Shown in pieces: positions 35,230 to 47,200 of a DNA stretch of 64,000 nucleotides. This DNA is from Allacma fusca (lineage: Eukaryota > Arthropoda > Collembola > Symphypleona > Sminthuridae). The stretch covers positions 27,280,001-27,344,000 of the forward strand of contig OX359246.1 in NCBI GenBank assembly GCA_947179485.1. The letters are read 5' to 3'. Position 1 is the first letter of the stretch, and each line of letters opens with the position of its first letter. The notes beneath the pieces were generated by a model. It had not been told where the DNA came from, searched no databases, and saw only the letters and a list, made by a program, of their open reading frames with translations. Both the position numbers and the translations under genes were made by a program.

Positions 35230-35985
35230 AGTAGGCTGAAGTGCTGGAGGCTGAAGAACGCACCGATAGGCTGCAGGCTGGAAAGCACACAAATAGGCTG
35301 GAGGCTGAAGAACGCACCGATAGGCTGCAGGCTGGAAAGCACACAAATAGGCTGGAGGCTGGAAAGCACACAAATAGGCTGGAGGCTGGAAAGCTCACAA
35401 ATAGGCTGGAGCCTGGAAAGCACACAAATAGGCTCGAGGCTGGAAAGCACACAAATAGGCTCGAGGCTGGAAAGCACACAAATAGGCTGGAGGCTGGAAA
35501 GCACACAAATAGGCTGGAGGCTGGAAAGCACACAAATAGGCTGGAGGCTGGAAAGCTCACAAATAGGCTGGAGCCTGGAAAGCACACAAATAGGCTCGAG
35601 GCTGGAAAGCACACAAATAGGCTGGAGGCTGGAAAGCACACAAATAGGCTGGACGCTGGAGAGTGTAGTAATAAACTGGACGCTGGAGAGTGTAGCAATA
35701 GGCTGGAGGACTGGAAAAAGTACTAATCGACTGGACGGCTGGAACTTAGAAAGCCCACTAATAGGCTGGAGACTGGAAAACGTACAAATAGGTTGTACGC
35801 TGGAAAGTGTAGGAATAGGCTGTAGGACTGGAAAAAGCACTAATAGACTAGACGGCTGGCGGTTGGATAGAACACTAAACGGCTGGACAATGGTGCACGT
35901 ACTAATATACTAGAGATATGAAGGATAGAGATCTCATTAATAGAATACGGGCTGGAAATTATTATTCGACTGGAGGGCTGGAAAT
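35230..35985. repeat. 27-bp minisatellite
   Basis: Tandem units of 27 bp built on ATAGGCTGGAGGCTGG followed by AAAGCACACAA, nearly exact from about 35245 to 35660 and decaying to about 35985. Higher-order structure is visible: the AAAGCTCAC variant recurs after 162 bp (35389 and 35551, six units) and the CTGAAGAACGCACCG variant after 54 bp (35251 and 35305, two units). Because 27 is a multiple of three and the unit has no stop, several frames on both strands stay open for 150-245 codons; the longest begins at a non-ATG codon. I treat it as non-coding. Confidence 0.85.
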
Positions 35986-37128
35986 ATAGCTGCGACCTAC
36001 TCCAAATTGGGGCTCGTGACCCACTCCGTACCCGTAATAGAGATTTTAAAATGTACCCATAACACGAATTTTTGTGTGAGTATATGCGGTCCAATAGATA
36101 CTGAAAATCACACAAAAACTTCAGGCCAGTTCGCGCTAGCTCTTGCGCCAGGTGTGTGGAACTTGAACTTCAAATTTTTGTCATTGGGGCATGTATCATT
36201 GAGACAGGGTGTTTAGTAGGGATGCCAATGGTCCGTTATTGTTCTGGTCCGGACCATTATAAATGGTCCGTTATCGATCTGGTCCGAACCATTATAAATG
36301 GTCCGGTCTGATCCCAGATTTGTACAATTTGGTCCGGTCTGACCCAAAACTTGGACAAGACCAGATACAATTGGTCCGGCTTCAGGACCGGACTAGAACA
36401 GACCACAGGACCATAGTTGTAAAAGTATACGTTAAATAAAAAATCCCGTGGAACAAATTAAAAATGTAGTTTCTGGGGATAAAACAAGAATTTAACTGGA
36501 TAAAATTCGATTATTTAATTGCTCTCAATGGTTTTCTGGACCATGGTCTTTGATCTGATCTGGTTCGAACGACTGGATCAGACCAGGGCAAGAGAAAAAG
36601 CCGTAGCTAATAAGAATTATCTTAAAACTCTCGTAACAAGATAAGGAATAGGAAATTGTAACTTAAAGTAATGTGAAGAGTTCAATTTCGATTCCAAATA
36701 TATTAAGACTGAGTCATCAAAACAATTCAAATGAAACACGGAAAGAGATAATATCGCACCAAAAAAAGGACGGTTAAGAATGCATTGACTGCTGGCTATG
36801 TTTCAGCCGTAACAACCACGCGGTAAAAGTAAAGATGACAGACTAGAGGATGTTCCGCAACGATGAACGTGGTACTACATATATCCCTATATGGAACTAA
36901 ATGATACTCTCAACAATAGGCCATACATTTGGCAGCAGTGCAACCAGAAGTACATTTGCGTGTAATCACATTCATAAAACTCATTTGCGGGGACCTTTGT
37001 AGTATAAGCTAAGGTTTCAGGCACGTACATGCAATCACTTTCGTATGAAGGGATAGTCAATTCAAATACCTACCAGTAAACCTTAAACATTTATTTTATA
37101 GAAAATATTTTTGCTATACAAAAAAAAA
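35986..37128. other. Intergenic region downstream of atlastin-like gene 2
   Basis: Holds the hAT-like element (36217-36600) and otherwise AT-rich sequence; no gene seen. Confidence 0.4.
36217..36600. mobile_element. GGTCCG-rich, hAT-like non-autonomous element
   Basis: Begins TAGGGATGCCAATGGTCCG, a shape common for hAT terminal repeats. Inside are two near-identical 35-bp units starting at 36228 and 36263 (each with GGTCCG and GGACCATT or GAACCATT) and a third start at 36298, then many GGTCCG/GGACC words up to about 36600. No transposase ORF, no matching right end and no 8-bp target duplication were found, so class is tentative. Confidence 0.35.
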
Positions 37129-38994
37129 TTAATATTCCCAGAACTTCCATTTTGACGCGTTTTGAGCGCCCGTATTGGTCTGAGGCCCATTCAGTTTTCG
37201 CCCCGAAGTTTTTCCTGAAGATTGGAGAATATCTGAAACCTTGTCTAGTTTTTGTCTGGTCTTTTCCTTCCTCTTACTACTCAAGACTCGGGTAACCAAA
37301 ATTTGCTTGTCCAGATGAGCCTTATCCTGATGGAGTTTCTGTTGATTGACGATATTTCCAAAGTATTGTGACCCACGTAAAGATCTGTCCAAATCTCTCA
37401 GTTGATTACTCCGCTTGAAATTGTTCTCTCGCATAATTACTTTGCTCGTATCAGTTCTGAACCCATGAGATCTCTGGAGATTTGATTTCTCTTCATTCTC
37501 GGTGTCCTGAAGTTTCTTGAGGTTTCTGGCTCGGACTTCGGCATTTATGTCGAAATAGCTTCCTTTAAAAGCATCTTCGCACAGCTCTTGGATTTTTTGA
37601 AGATACTCTTTCACAACGCTAGCATCCCCTAATTTCCGGGAGGACTCGTAGTATTTGAGAACAGAGGCTACCAGCTCATAATGGAAATTTTTCAGGGACG
37701 TATCATCAACTCCAGCAGTGGGACTTTGGAGGAAATCCTGGAAATGCTGTTGGTAAATAGCGAACGCATTATTAGCTGCCACTTCATTCTGAAGTAGAGA
37801 TGTACTTTCAGCAATGGATTTGGCTCCAGGGAATTTCGAAGTAGATTTTGCACACTCTGCCGCCCACCATCGAACATAAGCTTTGAGTTCTTTCCCAGTA
37901 ACCTCCAAACCTCCGACTTTCTTCGGTACTAAATGCTGACTGGAGGTAAATAATTGAATAAATTTTTGTAGATATTCCTGGAAATCTTGATCTGGTGGAT
38001 GTTTCTTGGAATCTTTCAAAAATGCTCTTCCAGGGAATGGCATCAAGAAGCAACCCACATCGGAATAGCTTCCCAGAACATCCTGCCGCACTGTCTGATT
38101 CTCAGCAGGCATCCCAGGAGGGGTTGAAAAAGTATCCAAATAATAATTCCGTGGCTGGTCCAAATTTAAATGTGGAAATGTGTACTTCCCATGGTAGCCA
38201 TACTGATAATCATTGAAGAATTCAAAATCTCGGACGAGGAACACAAAATGAGGAAGCTCCTCCTCCGAATTTTCATCTGATGACAATGCTTTGGCATATG
38301 ACGAGAAATACTGGATGTTCTGGAGTAAGTTCTCTTGGATTTTGCACTTTACATTGTAAATCATCACGGAGGATAGGAGATTGGACAAGGCATAGATCAT
38401 GGCATTTTGCTGGAACGTAGTCTGATCATCGAACAAGCCCTGACAATCTAAGAGAAATACTGCTAATTCCGATGAGGTCTGTGGTATAATAAAAGGCTCG
38501 GACCAAAGGTTAATCCCGACTGTTTCCCGCTTCTGACCACTTCGCCAACTGAACATGTCTTGAGGGGGCAGTTCCTCTGTGAACCATCGAGGGTTACCAA
38601 GTGTTCTGAAATACCGGAGGAAATAGTTCAGCACGAATGACTTCCCCTCCCGACAGGCTCCATTCATTGAAATTATGGCCACGGGGAAGTTATCAACTTT
38701 GCCCAGAGCTGTAACAAATACCTCTGCATCCATCCGGAACGAGTCTTCAGTCATGTACAGTAACTGGACAAATTTTGATCGTTGATTATTACTACCATCA
38801 CACTTATCAGTCTTGGATTCCGTTGAGCCATTATTTGTCACAGGTGTTTTGATCGGGCCATCGGGAAGGATTTCCCTGGAAGAAGTGGGGCTTATGGATT
38901 TAACAGAAGCCGTGCTGGGGTTATCAAACCTTTTGATTAGATTCCTCACATTTTCTTGAGAATAATTTTGAGTTTTTGAGACTCTAGAGGACAT
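37129..38994 (-). CDS. Atlastin-like GTPase 2, intronless, N-terminal extension
   Basis: 621 aa, ATG at 38994. Residues 1 to about 70 are a serine/threonine/asparagine-rich extension absent from the two sister genes. GTPase motifs follow: G1 GACREGKS, G2 RETVGINLWSEPF, G3 LLDCQG, G4 LVRDF. The middle domain keeps CAKSTSKFPGAKSIAES and NNAFAIYQQHF. The last 120 residues are rich in Lys, Arg, Gln and Asn (for instance SSKRKEKTRQKLDKVSD) and end ASKWKFWEY. No transmembrane helix pair is present. It is more divergent than the pair at 28504 and 41681 and lies between them on the opposite strand. Function is unknown; GTP binding and hydrolysis are predicted from intact motifs. Confidence 0.85.
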   Translation of the reverse strand: MSSRVSKTQNYSQENVRNLIKRFDNPSTASVKSISPTSSREILPDGPIKTPVTNNGSTESKTDKCDGSNNQRSKFVQLLYMTEDSFRMDAEVFVTALGKVDNFPVAIISMNGACREGKSFVLNYFLRYFRTLGNPRWFTEELPPQDMFSWRSGQKRETVGINLWSEPFIIPQTSSELAVFLLDCQGLFDDQTTFQQNAMIYALSNLLSSVMIYNVKCKIQENLLQNIQYFSSYAKALSSDENSEEELPHFVFLVRDFEFFNDYQYGYHGKYTFPHLNLDQPRNYYLDTFSTPPGMPAENQTVRQDVLGSYSDVGCFLMPFPGRAFLKDSKKHPPDQDFQEYLQKFIQLFTSSQHLVPKKVGGLEVTGKELKAYVRWWAAECAKSTSKFPGAKSIAESTSLLQNEVAANNAFAIYQQHFQDFLQSPTAGVDDTSLKNFHYELVASVLKYYESSRKLGDASVVKEYLQKIQELCEDAFKGSYFDINAEVRARNLKKLQDTENEEKSNLQRSHGFRTDTSKVIMRENNFKRSNQLRDLDRSLRGSQYFGNIVNQQKLHQDKAHLDKQILVTRVLSSKRKEKTRQKLDKVSDILQSSGKTSGRKLNGPQTNTGAQNASKWKFWEY

Positions 38995-41680
38995 AAGGGC
39001 AAAATTTAAAACTTTTGTTAATTATTCTGAATCTTCTGAAGAGTCCACATTTATTTACAGAATTGGGTGAATGGTATTCGTGTTGGGGAGAGAGACTTTG
39101 ATCTCCAATTGATGATTATTAGAAATGAACAGTGAAAATTTATCTAATCGCTATGCCTCATGCCTGGAAGAGTACAATAGTATTGCACTATTCCCGTTAT
39201 ATAGCTTCGTGGCTAATCATTCAAATGTTCCAAAAGGACTGGCTGATTGTGCCATTATAATAAGTTTATACAGGTTGCTCTCGTTTATATGTAAAATCAT
39301 GAATTTCCACGTTCTCAATTATGCAACGCTTAAATTGGGAATTCTGAAAGTATTGCATATTACCACAGGCACAAAAACAGAATGACATTTATATCTAAAG
39401 AGTGTTGGATTCTCCATGTCAAAAGTGTTGGAATTGCCTGTAACAAAATGTATGTGGTGCCTCACATCAATACAAGTAATTATTCTCGTAAATGTCACAG
39501 TGCTAATGATAATAATAAAGTACTTGGCCTAATGGCTCAAATTATATGCAATACATGCTTACAAATTGTGATGATAAAGATTGGTATTATATCTGTACAT
39601 TATCCAATACCACAACAGGCACTGTTGCTTTTTATGGTTAGTGTGTATCCTCCTGCCAATGTGCATAATATTTCTACACACACCCTTTACATACTAATTA
39701 TTTTTAAATTCTCTTTTTATTATAAAGTAGCTCACGCAATCAGAGGCTCTGGAAGCTACTATTGATTATAGGGGCTACAACTATACAGAGTTTGTAATTA
39801 CAAGGGAAATAAGGGGTAGCCTGCGCACAACAGAACACATGTTCATTCGTAATTTCGGCTAAAAATAATCATCAAATTGATTAAATTGTGCGAATATTAG
39901 TGAGATATTTTTTCCATATATGAAGATGCTACAAGTTTCTAGATATGCATATGTGTAGGATGGAGCACACATATAGTAACAACGAATGGGTCACCGTAAT
40001 GTCGGGTTGGAGGGGCAGGGAGGGGGTGCAAAATTCCCGTTGATGCCTCACCTTAATCCGTGTCCAACGAATTAAAATAAATTTGTACATATTTAGAGAG
40101 CAATTTTAGTAGATCCGAGATGAAAAGCAGAGTTAATTTGCAAAACATTTCATTTATGTAGGGAACATTGACTACAATGGTTACCTACTTGCGTGCAGGA
40201 AACGAGCAAATGAGTCATATTCAAGCCGTTGTGAATCCTGCACTTATCTTATCAGACCATGAAATAGGAACGGTGACAAAGTAAGGCTATAAGCTCCGGT
40301 TTTATAATATTGTATTTTTTTATGCTGGTGGAATTAAAATCGCGAAATTATTCTATATATGTACCCTCACGTCTCTCGCTTATTGCCCCATGCATAAATA
40401 CACGTACATAAAATGTGTGCACATAAATGTACACTTATAGCTCCCAATATGAGCTAATTCTCTGAGGTGATCCAAGCTCCATTCAAGTTCCAGTTAAACT
40501 AGACACGTTTCCTGTGAAATTCAGTTTGAATATTGGGGGTGATAATTATTTCTTCAGGGATAATTTAATAGGCCATGGGATTAAACTTGCATGTCGAAAT
40601 CAGGTGTTCGATCACTCGAACTTTTCATAGTCGGATCTATTTACTATAACAACCAGTACAATTTTTTAAAATCTGCAGCAATGTCAATGAGAAGCAGAAC
40701 TCTTAGCTTTGATTTTTCTGGGAGTGGAAATACATGAGAAGATGGAGTTTGATGAAGGGTTAGAGTAAAAAGTTAGGGCTCCATAAAATTAGTGTTAATA
40801 TGCACGAATCTCCATCAGAGCCCGCACGAAGCTCTGAAACTGCCATCAATGACACATAGTATTAGAGATTATTGGGATAAAGATAAGTAAATAATCATTT
40901 TTTATCATTGCATACATGCTTTGAAACCTTCATAATTTCAGGCGGTTTAATACTGTAATAATAAATATATATTTTAGATTTCAAATAAGTTTGCCAAAGC
41001 GGGTGTGTGGAGGAAAAACTGTCTGTACAGAAAAAAGAGCTCATACATTGGAAATCCATTACACGAGGAAACTTTCAGAAAAATGAGGACTTATTTACAA
41101 AATATTCCTCTCACTTTCGGCTTTAAATGTAAGATATTAAATGTAATCAGTTCCTATTAACAGTCTCCCAATAAACCACGTGAATGACTTCCTATTGTGG
41201 TCTGTTGGATAAATAGCTCTAATCAGGTCTTGACTTCTGTTCCAAAAAAATGTGTAAGAACTTCAGATTACTTTCCGAAAATAAAACCCCAAAGGAAATA
41301 TCTCTAAAATTATGCGAGGAAAGTTCAATATTAATATTGAGGAAAATACTTTGAAATCAGAAATAAATTAATCTCCGACAAGAAATGTTTGGGCACAAAA
41401 CTTATTGTTAGTTTCAGCTTTTTCAGCTAATACTTGGTGCATACCATCACGGTGTAAAAATTCAAGAATTATTCAAGTAATAATTAAAAATAATTATTCT
41501 ATAAGTTAAAAATAAACTGTCGCTGGATTATTTTTTCTCCTTGAATATCTATACTTGTATATCTGTATTTACATATAAATAAATATAGTGCTTTCAAAAA
41601 TGTTTGCACTCCAAAATTAAATACTAATCTGTCCAAAACTATAAAAATTTTCCGTAGGAAGCGCGTACCATACTCTCGAA
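38995..41680. other. Intergenic region between atlastin-like genes 2 and 3
   Basis: About 2.7 kb between head-to-head genes. The largest chance ORF (39382-39765) shows no domain, odd composition and no splice context, so it was not called. No repeat array or RNA gene recognised. Confidence 0.45.
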
Positions 41681-43462
41681 ATGGCCACAATTCAATTGGT
41701 TGAAGTAACCGAGTCTTCTGTAAAAATCAATGCGGATGCTCTCGACCAGATCTTGGAGAAAGTTGCGGATCTTCCGGTAGTAATTCTATCAATAAATGGC
41801 TCAAGTCGAGAAGGCAAGTCCTACATTCTCAATTTCTTCCTGCGGTATTTAAAATGTCAAGGGACGGGAAACTGGTGGGACCTGAACCTCTCCCCAGGGG
41901 AGATGTTCACATTTAAAAGCGGCAGAGAAAGACAAACCATTGGTCTGGACCTCTACTCCGAACCGTTCATTGTGTCTACAAAATATGAGAGCAAGCTGGC
42001 TGTCCTCCTCCTGGATTCTCAAGGACTCTTCGATGAACACACTACCTTCAAACAAAATGCCGTCATATTTGCTCTGAGTAATTTATTCTCCTCAGTTTTG
42101 GTATACAACGTTAAATCAAAGATGGAGGAGAACCTCCTCCAGAACATCCAGTTCTTTTCCAGTTATGCACAAGCCATTACGACCCAAGCGGAAGCCGAAG
42201 ATCAACTCCCCTCATTGATGTTCTTAGTCCGGGACTTCTCCTTTGAGGACGAATTTCCTTTGGGATATCATTCCGAAACTCAAGTTCCCATAGGTACTCA
42301 AGAGAACGAAAACTATTTCAAATCCTGCTTCTCTCTGTCCCCAACAATGCCTTTGGAGAACCAACTCGTTCGGAAGGAAATTCAAAAGAAATATCCTCAA
42401 ATAGGGATGTTCTTGATGCCCTTCCCTGGGAAAGATTTCCTTAAAGATTCTGTCAATAATTTCCCAGAAGAAGATTTTCAACATTATTTGCACCAGTTTG
42501 TTGTTAGGATGATGACAGAGCCGTTTCTGATACCAAAGCAAATCCATGGTAAGGAATTGACTGGAAAGGAACTTCAGAAAAAAGTCCGACAATGGTCCCA
42601 TCTCTGCGAGACATCCGCTTCGAAGTTCCCGGAAGCTCCAAGCTTAGCCGAGTCCCAGAACATCATGCAGAATGAGATGGCTCTCTTCACTTCCTTTGAC
42701 ATTTTCCGTGAGAGATTTGAAGAATTTTTCAAATCCAACCCTTCCGGGGTTACCGAGTCCATCTTAAAATCCAAATATGAGGAGTTCTTCCAAGAAGCCA
42801 CTCAGACTTACAGGAAATTAAGAAGACAAGAGACTGATCCCACTATTGACAAATACTTACTTAAGCTGTCTGAGAACTGTGGGGACATTTACTCCAATTA
42901 CTATTTCAAACTCAATCAACGGAACCTTCAACAAGAAGAGGCAGTTCCTTGTCACGTTGGAGTGGAGAGAAGTGACACCGAGGTTCTTCGGACGCTTCGG
43001 AAACAAATCGAAACTTTAAAGGAATCCTATCCTCCGATTGTCAATATTGACCCCAAGAAACCTCCAATCAAGCCTAGGAGAATATTTACGGCGAAGATAT
43101 CCAACACTGGGAGTTTGATTCCAGGTCAAGTTCTTCCGTCAGAACCACCGGTAATTCCGACCAGGGAAGCACTTGAAGTAAAGCCAGTTGTAGCAGAACA
43201 GCCTGGAAAGTTGGAGTCGTCCCAACAAGATTCTAGGATCCTAAAATCTAATACTGCTGGTTCTACTATGGAGTTACCCAAAAGTAGTCCTTTGAAATAC
43301 CGGATAAAAAATTTCTTCACTCTCCTTTTTGTTGAACCGGCGAGGGAGTTGAAGTATAAGGTTCAAACATTTATTGAAGGGACTCGACGACAAATCAATA
43401 GACCGGTCTCTTTTGAGAAACGATACTCGGGCATGAAAAATGATTATGAAAAAATGGATTAA
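41681..43462 (+). CDS. Atlastin-like GTPase 3, intronless, no membrane hairpin
   Basis: 593 aa, ATG at 41681. Closely related along its length to the gene at 28504 (shared FKQNAVIFALSNLFSSVL and NLLQNIQFFSSYAQAIT). GTPase motifs: G1 GSSREGKS, G2 threonine in RQTIGLDLYSEPF, G3 LLDSQG, G4 LVRDF. The helical domain carries LCETSASKFPEAPSLAESQ. The tail has a proline/lysine stretch (PKKPPIKPRR) and a C-terminal amphipathic segment (KNFFTLLFVEPARELKYKV) aligning with NFFSKYFVKAPSKFNRNV of gene 1, followed by a basic/acidic end. No transmembrane pair. Lack of introns in all three copies suggests origin by retroposition followed by local duplication, or intron loss; this is inference. Confidence 0.85.
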   Translation: MATIQLVEVTESSVKINADALDQILEKVADLPVVILSINGSSREGKSYILNFFLRYLKCQGTGNWWDLNLSPGEMFTFKSGRERQTIGLDLYSEPFIVSTKYESKLAVLLLDSQGLFDEHTTFKQNAVIFALSNLFSSVLVYNVKSKMEENLLQNIQFFSSYAQAITTQAEAEDQLPSLMFLVRDFSFEDEFPLGYHSETQVPIGTQENENYFKSCFSLSPTMPLENQLVRKEIQKKYPQIGMFLMPFPGKDFLKDSVNNFPEEDFQHYLHQFVVRMMTEPFLIPKQIHGKELTGKELQKKVRQWSHLCETSASKFPEAPSLAESQNIMQNEMALFTSFDIFRERFEEFFKSNPSGVTESILKSKYEEFFQEATQTYRKLRRQETDPTIDKYLLKLSENCGDIYSNYYFKLNQRNLQQEEAVPCHVGVERSDTEVLRTLRKQIETLKESYPPIVNIDPKKPPIKPRRIFTAKISNTGSLIPGQVLPSEPPVIPTREALEVKPVVAEQPGKLESSQQDSRILKSNTAGSTMELPKSSPLKYRIKNFFTLLFVEPARELKYKVQTFIEGTRRQINRPVSFEKRYSGMKNDYEKMD

Positions 43463-44238
43463 TGTAAATAATAATCTTAATGTCCTCGTCTTTACGTTCA
43501 TTCCTGTAAAATTATATGTTTAATGAACAATCGCAACGAAGCAAATAATTGCATGGGCATCATTTTAATGTATTGTAAAATTCTCATTTGAAATCAATCT
43601 TGTTTTTCCAATGACATCATATATTTTTACTTTTACTAATTCTCGCTTGCGCCTTACACTTTATAACATTATTTTATCATGGTCAGCATCAAGGACGCTA
43701 ATATTATGGATACACATGCGTATTTGACCCTTATTATGTTGTTGATAGGAAATAAAACCACTTTTGATGACGCAAATATAGTCTGTGAGTCTGAAGCTAA
43801 ATTAATTGTAGCACGAAAAGTAGAATTGGAAGCACTTTAGATTTTAAAGAATAAAAATCATGTTATTAGCGCATGAAATCTTGAGCAAATCAATAATTTA
43901 CATTCCGCTATTCCAATGCAGCTTTGCATGATTTTTAAAATGCTTGATGATAAGTCTACCTGGCATGTTTTCCCTCACGGGTTGCTAATTGTGAGTGTGA
44001 GACTTGGACATTATATTTATATAATTTTTCGTACTTGAAAGATAAAACCCAATTAGAAAATGATGGATGAGTTGAAATGTCAAGATGATCTTGTTCTACA
44101 TCTGTCAGGCTATACAATGTAAATCAGCCCGAGCTAGACAGATAATGAGCTGATCAATTTGAGAATAGTTACTACCAGGTAATTCTAATGCCATATTTCC
44201 AGAGATCATTAGAGGTTGGTCCAGGGAAGTAATTCAGA
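43463..44238. other. Intergenic region before the neprilysin array
   Basis: AT-rich; presumably the 3'UTR of atlastin-like gene 3 and the promoter of neprilysin-like gene A. No element recognised. Confidence 0.4.
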
Positions 44239-47200
44239 ATGGCTAAAATCTATTTTTTCCTTGTAGCCTGTATTTTAGGCTCGGTGGCCGGGATTGGGAA
44301 ATATTCTAGGGAAGAGTCCCCGGAGAAAAGATGGGCGGATTATTTCATGAGAAGACCAGCTTCAAAAATCGCTGATAAACTGGAATATATTAGAGAGAAA
44401 TCTCCCTTTGCCCCTCCCAAAAACGACTTTAATGCTGACATCTGCTTTACGGAAGAGTGCCTGGACGCCTGTAAGATTTTGTGCATTACCACGTTACAAG
44501 TATCTATTTAATTTGTCTTAAATCTTATATAATATTTAAAAAATAATATTGTACTGGTTATAGCAATTGCATTGCTGCAGTCCATTAATTTCTCTGTCAA
44601 CCCTTGTGAGAATTTCTTTGAGTTCTCTTGCGGTAAATGGTTGGCTGATAATCCCCTTCCTCCTAGCTCTTCCCGTTGGAGTCATTTTGACGTTCTTGTT
44701 CAGGAAGTCAACGAAGTAACTCAAGGTACCTAAGGAAATTTTCTATTACTATTGAACTAAGGAAGAAAAATCCCTTAGATACGAATCCTGTGAAACCATG
44801 TCATTTTTTCTACATGCATACTATTAATTTCCCGTAGGAATCCTGACGACACCTGAAAAGCCCGAGGATTTCAAGCCCGTTAAACAAGTCAAGGAATTAT
44901 ATACTCAATGTATTGACTTAGGTGAGTTCAAAAGAGTCCTTAAAATCATTGGAATTCAACAGTCAGCAGAAAAAATGTTCAAAGAGCAGAGCCTCATAAA
45001 CATGTATAGATGCAAGATGCACAGTTGTTGTGCCAATGATTGTCCCACAACTGATCATAAAAGTCTAGACTGATAACGTGACAATGCATGTCTACTTATG
45101 TGCATGTAATAATTATTATTGTTATTTAACACAGCCGCTATCGAAAGTGAAGGGTTAGCCCTGGTCATTGGAATCCTCACAATTGACGGAGGCTGGCCAG
45201 CCATCACTCCAAACTGGACCCCCGCAGGGTTCGACCTATTGACCGTCGTTGCTCAAGCTCGTCGGGAATTCTTAGACTCCATTTTGGCGACCGTTTATGT
45301 CAGCCCGGATTATCGTAATACCACGCGAAGCCTTGTCTATGTAAGTCAAAATATGTAAGCCAGTACAGCGTGCCGTTGTTGAGCCTAAAAATATACATGT
45401 TTTTGACTAAAAAAATTATTCTTGTCAAAAAATACATCAATCCTATTTTCTAGATTTTTTATTTGTCTTAAAAGTCCCTTGTACGAGTCAAATGTCCCAA
45501 ATTTAAGGGTGCTCTAAAAATTTCGACAGCACTAAAATGTGTAACTTATGACTTTCTAATAACTTTCAGCTGGACCAACCGGATTTCTTTTTGTCCCGGT
45601 CAGTTCTCCTGAACCAAGAACAATTCCAACCCCGTATCAACGCCTACAAAGCTTACTTTGTCAGCGTCGCACAGGAACTAGCAAAAATCGTTCAAGTGCC
45701 CGTCGTTGAAGCTGAGCTGATCAAGCAAGTTGAGGATGTGATCGCCTTTGAGACCAGACTTGCAAACATCTCTGCTCCTGACGAAGATAGATACATTATC
45801 GACCGGATTTATAATCCTTACAAATTAGATGTCTATCAACGAGAGATTGATGCCATTGAGACAGAGAATCCTTACGCAAAGGTATTTCAAAAAAATATGT
45901 ATATACAGTCTAAATAAAAAAGCAGGAGTTAAATCATCTATGAATAAATACTATTTTTTACACAGATCCAATGGAAAATTTTGCTAGACCTTATATTTTC
46001 TACTTCTGGAATTAAAATCCAAGACACTGAAGATATTATTGTCCTTGAGACGGAGTACTTGAAGAATCTGATCACAGTTTTGGATCAAACTGATATCCGT
46101 ACTATTGCAAACTACGTCCATTGGAGACTCGTGTCCGGGCTTGTTCCTGAAACAACTCAAGTCATGCGGGATATCAAGTTCGAATTCGACAAGGTCAACT
46201 CCGGACTTCAACAACCTCGACCAAGGTGTTAATAACAATTGGTTTTGATTGGAGTAGCTTGAAATGTTTACTTGTGTACAAAATTATTCATTAATTATTA
46301 TCTTAGTTAATCGAGGGAAATTTGGAACTTTACAGGGAGACCGCTTGTGCCAGCACATCTTTGAGCATCTTTGGAATGGCCATCGGTGTGAAGTACATTG
46401 AGGAAGCTTTTGACAAGGATGCCAAAACAAATGTGGACTTGATGGTTGAGAACTTGCGAAGTGCATTTAAGGAACTCCTGGACGAAGCTGACTGGATGGA
46501 TGAAGAGACCAAGGCCAATGCTGATAAGAAAGTGAGTGCCATGAAACAATTCATGGCTTACCCTGACTGGCTGTTCAATCAATCTCGCTTGGAACAGGAA
46601 TTCGAAGGGGTAAGATTTCATTTCTTGTCGGAAGACTTATTTAATCATTTGAAACTATCGGGCACCCTTTTGAACATAAATCAAATTCTTATGAATTTGC
46701 GTAGCTTAACATCGTCCCCGGTAAATTCCTTCAGTCTGTCCTGGCTGCATCTCAATGGATGAGCGATCAAGAATTGAAGTCCTTGAGGGGAATCACTGAT
46801 AAGGACACGTATGTCACAGTGCTAAAAAACGTTTTACTTGAAGAGTTTATTTCTTACTAAAATTATGATGCTAAAATATTAATTGTTATTATTTACACAC
46901 GCAGTTGGTTAACCTACCCAGGAGTCGTAAATGCTTTCTATGCCCCTGAATACAACTCGATAAGTAAGGAAAATTACGAGAGTAATATTATGTTTTGGGG
47001 CGCTTTTAAAACATGATTAATATAAAAGACAGAAATGATCAAAAACCAGTAACGACAAGCTGTTAATCCTGTAACTATATGAATTTTACAGCTTTCCCAG
47101 CCGGAATTTTGCAACCACCCTTCTACAGAAGTCGGGGACCCGAGTAAGTCTACATATATCTACATATAATTATACCAACTGCATGTGATCTATGAATCAA

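Noticed and set aside
35176-35913. Long ORFs (up to 245 codons) over the 27-bp repeat on both strands
   Set aside because: Open frames follow from a stop-free unit of length divisible by three; the longest begins at a TTG, no domain or signal is seen, and both strands are equally open.
39382-39765. 127-codon ORF between atlastin-like genes 2 and 3
   Set aside because: No recognisable domain, signal or splice context; composition matches surrounding AT-rich sequence.
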